This document shows, piece after piece, positions 62,097-64,000 of a DNA stretch of 64,000 bases. Source of the DNA: Prado023 sp963706875 (lineage in GTDB: Bacteria > Actinomycetota > Actinomycetes > S36-B12 > CAIYMF01); assembly GCA_963706875.1 (NCBI GenBank), contig CAVPNW010000010.1, forward strand, positions 21,708 through 85,707, given 5' to 3'. Below the pieces are notes generated by a model. The model ran no database searches. It saw nothing but the letters and a program-made list of their open reading frames with translations, and was not told where the DNA came from. Numbering within the stretch: the stretch's first letter is position 1; every line of letters begins with the position of its first letter. Both the position numbers and the translations under genes were made by a program.

Positions 62097-63902
62097 ATGA
62101 GTGAGGCTGCTCTGACGTTGCTCACCCTGGCGGGGGTCGTGCTGCTGTTCGTGACGAACAAGGTGCCGGTGGAGATCGCGGCTGTGGGCTCGGCCCTGGT
62201 GCTCTATGGGCTGGGCATCATCACGTTGTCCGAGGCGTTCGCTGGGTTCGCAGATCCGGCCGTGCTGCTGATCGCGGGGCTGTTCGTCGTCAGTGAGGGC
62301 CTGGATGCCACGGGGGTGACCACGTGGCTGGGCCAGGCGGTCGTGGCGCGGGCGGGGTCCAGTTCCCGGCGGCTGTTGCTGCTGCTGATGCTGCTGGCCG
62401 CGGTGATGACCGCGGTGATCGGGTTGAACGGGACCATCGCCGCGCTGCTGCCCATGACCCTGGTTGTGGCCATGCGCCGATCGATGCTTCCGTCGCGGCT
62501 GCTCATGCCCCTGGCCTTCGCAGGAGGGGCGGGCAGCCTGCTGCTGCTGACCGGGACACCGGTCAACGTGGTGGTGTCCGAGGCCGCGGCGAACTACGCG
62601 GGTGGGGAGTTCGGGTTCGCCGAGTTCGCGCTGGTCGGCGTTCCCCTGGTGATCGGGACCCTGCTGATCGTGCTGCTCGTGGGCGACCGCCTGGTGCCGC
62701 GACGCAGCAGCGACGACCTTCCACCGGACCTGAGCGGGCACGCGGGCACCCTGGTGTCGCACTACGGGCTGGACGACGTCGCGCACCTGCGGGTGGAGTC
62801 GGACTCGGACCTGGTGGGCTCGCCACGGACCCTCGGGGAGGTCTCCGACCACCCGGGGATCCGGCTGGTCACGGTGCTCGACGGCGCGACCGACATGCCC
62901 TCGACCGAGGGCGCGGTGCACCCCGGTGACCGGCTGACCCTGATCGGGGACCAGGCGGCGGTGGATGGGTTCGCCGTGGCGCATCGGCTGTTCGTGGAGC
63001 GCGTGCGCTCCGCCGAGGATGTGCAGGCTGACCTGCTCACGCCGCGCACGGGATCCGCGGAGATCGTCATCCCACCGCGTTCCCCGCTGGCCGACCAGGA
63101 GGTCCGTACCAGCCAGGTGATCGGCGGCGGGCTGGTGGTGCTCGCGATCACCCGGGAGGGCCAGGACCTGGGGCCGGGGCCCGTCGCGCTGCACGTGGGG
63201 GACACCATGCTGGTCGAGGGCCCCTGGTCGCTGCTCGACGAGGCTGACCGCCGCCATGACCTGCTCGTGGTGGACTCCCCGGAGCTGCTGCGCCGCCAGG
63301 CAGTGCCGCTGTCCCAGCGCAGCGGTGCGGCCATCGCGATCCTGGTCGTCATGGTCGTGCTGCTTGCCACCGGCGCGATCCCGGCGTCGGTGACCGCGCT
63401 GCTCGCTGCCGGGGCGATGGTGGTCCTGCGGGTGGTGAGCATGGGGCAGGCCTATCGGGGGATCAACTGGACCACGTTGCTGCTGGTGGCCGGCATGATG
63501 CCGATGTCCACGGCGATCACCTCGTCGGGGGCCGGGGAGATGATCGCCACCCGGATCGTCGACCTCGTCGGCCCGGCCGGTCCCACGGCCCTGCTCGCGG
63601 GGCTGTTCGTGATCACGGTCGTGTTCAGCCAGCTGATCAGCAACACCGCCACCGCCTTGGTGATGATCCCGATCGGCGTCTCGGCCGCCGCCCAGTTGGA
63701 CATCTCCGCCCGGCCTGTCCTGATGAGCCTGTGCGTCGGTGCCGCGGTCGCCTTCCTGACCCCGGTCGCGACCCCGGCGAACATGATGGTGATGGGACCT
63801 GCCGGGTACCGGTTCGGCGACTACTGGAAGCTCGGGCTGCCGCTCACGATCCTGTTCGGACTGGTGTCCGTGCTCCTCGTGCCCGTCATCTGGCCGTTCT
63901 GA
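62097..63902 (+). CDS. SLC13-family permease with central TrkA-C domains
   Basis: Inner-membrane transporter of 601 residues of the SLC13/ArsB-CitMHS-like ion transporter superfamily. Two membrane halves (about 1-205 and 415-601) enclose two cytosolic TrkA-C/RCK_C-like domains (about 215-300 and 310-395). The hairpin-type motif GTPVNVVVSEAA in the first half and ISNTATALVMIPIG with TPVATPANMMVMGPAGY in the second are typical for dicarboxylate, sulfate or phosphate carriers. The ATG at 62097 follows AGGAGG at 8 bases; a TTG six bases earlier is less likely. Substrate unknown. Confidence 0.92.
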   Translation: MSEAALTLLTLAGVVLLFVTNKVPVEIAAVGSALVLYGLGIITLSEAFAGFADPAVLLIAGLFVVSEGLDATGVTTWLGQAVVARAGSSSRRLLLLLMLLAAVMTAVIGLNGTIAALLPMTLVVAMRRSMLPSRLLMPLAFAGGAGSLLLLTGTPVNVVVSEAAANYAGGEFGFAEFALVGVPLVIGTLLIVLLVGDRLVPRRSSDDLPPDLSGHAGTLVSHYGLDDVAHLRVESDSDLVGSPRTLGEVSDHPGIRLVTVLDGATDMPSTEGAVHPGDRLTLIGDQAAVDGFAVAHRLFVERVRSAEDVQADLLTPRTGSAEIVIPPRSPLADQEVRTSQVIGGGLVVLAITREGQDLGPGPVALHVGDTMLVEGPWSLLDEADRRHDLLVVDSPELLRRQAVPLSQRSGAAIAILVVMVVLLATGAIPASVTALLAAGAMVVLRVVSMGQAYRGINWTTLLLVAGMMPMSTAITSSGAGEMIATRIVDLVGPAGPTALLAGLFVITVVFSQLISNTATALVMIPIGVSAAAQLDISARPVLMSLCVGAAVAFLTPVATPANMMVMGPAGYRFGDYWKLGLPLTILFGLVSVLLVPVIWPF

Positions 63903-64000
63903 ACCACCCGCGAGCCCGGTGCTGCGGGGCCTGCGGGGTGGATGTCAGCCGATCGGATCGGGCGATCCGTTCCAAGGGCGGGTCGATCCGCCTCTGAGGT

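Noticed and set aside
60414..63257. Very long minus-strand frame across pyk and the SLC13 permease
   Set aside because: Antisense to two conserved genes with full motif sets; its translation is rich in His, Gln and Arg with no domain, as expected for a reverse frame.
1..64000. Mobile island or prophage
   Set aside because: No integrase, transposase, attachment repeats, tRNA edge or shift in codon use was found; the gene order looks chromosomal.

Overview
The window is G+C-rich throughout, with third codon positions mostly G or C and frequent GTG/TTG starts. Its gene set points to an actinobacterium (Actinomycetota): a Ku/ligase/LigD-type polymerase set for end joining, a single-cysteine (mycothiol-type) ArsC, a WS/DGAT acyltransferase, an Rv2004c-like kinase, a class F sortase with a DUF4397 surface protein, and a PCu(A)C lipoprotein. 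Genus cannot be settled from sequence alone. It looks like ordinary chromosome: no rRNA, tRNA, CRISPR, phage or transposase gene was seen.

Layout. 1-3.8 kb: two cyclic-di-GMP proteins (a GGDEF-EAL cut by the window edge, and a triple-PAS GGDEF). 4-7.2 kb: 5-oxoprolinase (PxpA-PxpB fusion plus PxpC) and a TetR regulator with an extra N-terminal DNA-binding domain. 7.4-11.4 kb: small membrane proteins, an ECF sigma factor with fused zinc anti-sigma domain, an acetyltransferase, a GH25-like secreted protein and a methyltransferase. 11.4-19.7 kb: a DNA-repair block (Ku divergent from ligase and polymerase, a winged-helix AlkZ/YcaQ-type protein, SbcD-SbcC). 19.9-23.6 kb: glutaminase, Tat-exported amine oxidase, aminotransferase. 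23.9-27.1 kb: DUF4397 protein, sortase, histidine-containing membrane protein, copper chaperone. 27.4-36.6 kb: orphan ABC membrane domain, VOC protein, coiled-coil protein, a dikinase-type phosphotransferase coupled to a PlsY-like protein, an ABC-2 exporter pair, a membrane protein and an alpha/beta hydrolase. 36.7-42.6 kb: APH/AAA kinase, SWIM plus SNF2 helicase pair, methyltransferase. 42.7-45.4 kb: a CbiM-PDGLE-CbiQ-CbiO cobalt/nickel ECF transporter behind a Nur-like site. 45.5-49.6 kb: VOC protein and a five-gene arsenic operon with a clear ArsR-type operator. 49.7-60.5 kb: a lipid/alcohol cluster (saccharopine-dehydrogenase-like reductase, GMC oxidase, TetR, aldehyde dehydrogenase, WS/DGAT, alkyl sulfatase, SulP transporter). 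60.6-63.9 kb: pyruvate kinase and an SLC13 permease.

How it works together. The most coherent unit is 50.9-60.5 kb. An SdsA1-type sulfatase would release fatty alcohol and sulfate, GMC oxidase and aldehyde dehydrogenase would oxidise the alcohol, WS/DGAT could store it as wax ester, and SulP could move the sulfate. The arsenic operon combines sensing, reduction and two efflux routes.

Quality caveat. Six genes need single-base corrections to read through (ten sites in total), and every one is an apparent +1 insertion. Start-to-stop lengths are 3n+1 for the five single-shift genes and 3n+5 for the SNF2 gene with five sites. This uniform sign suggests base-calling or assembly insertions more than true pseudogenes; I list these genes as pseudogenes but describe the intact product.

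No gene-free stretch exceeds 300 bases. The longest are 23597-23872, 27132-27385 (which holds a strong hairpin), 1874-2099 and 7782-7997; apart from the listed sites I see nothing in them.
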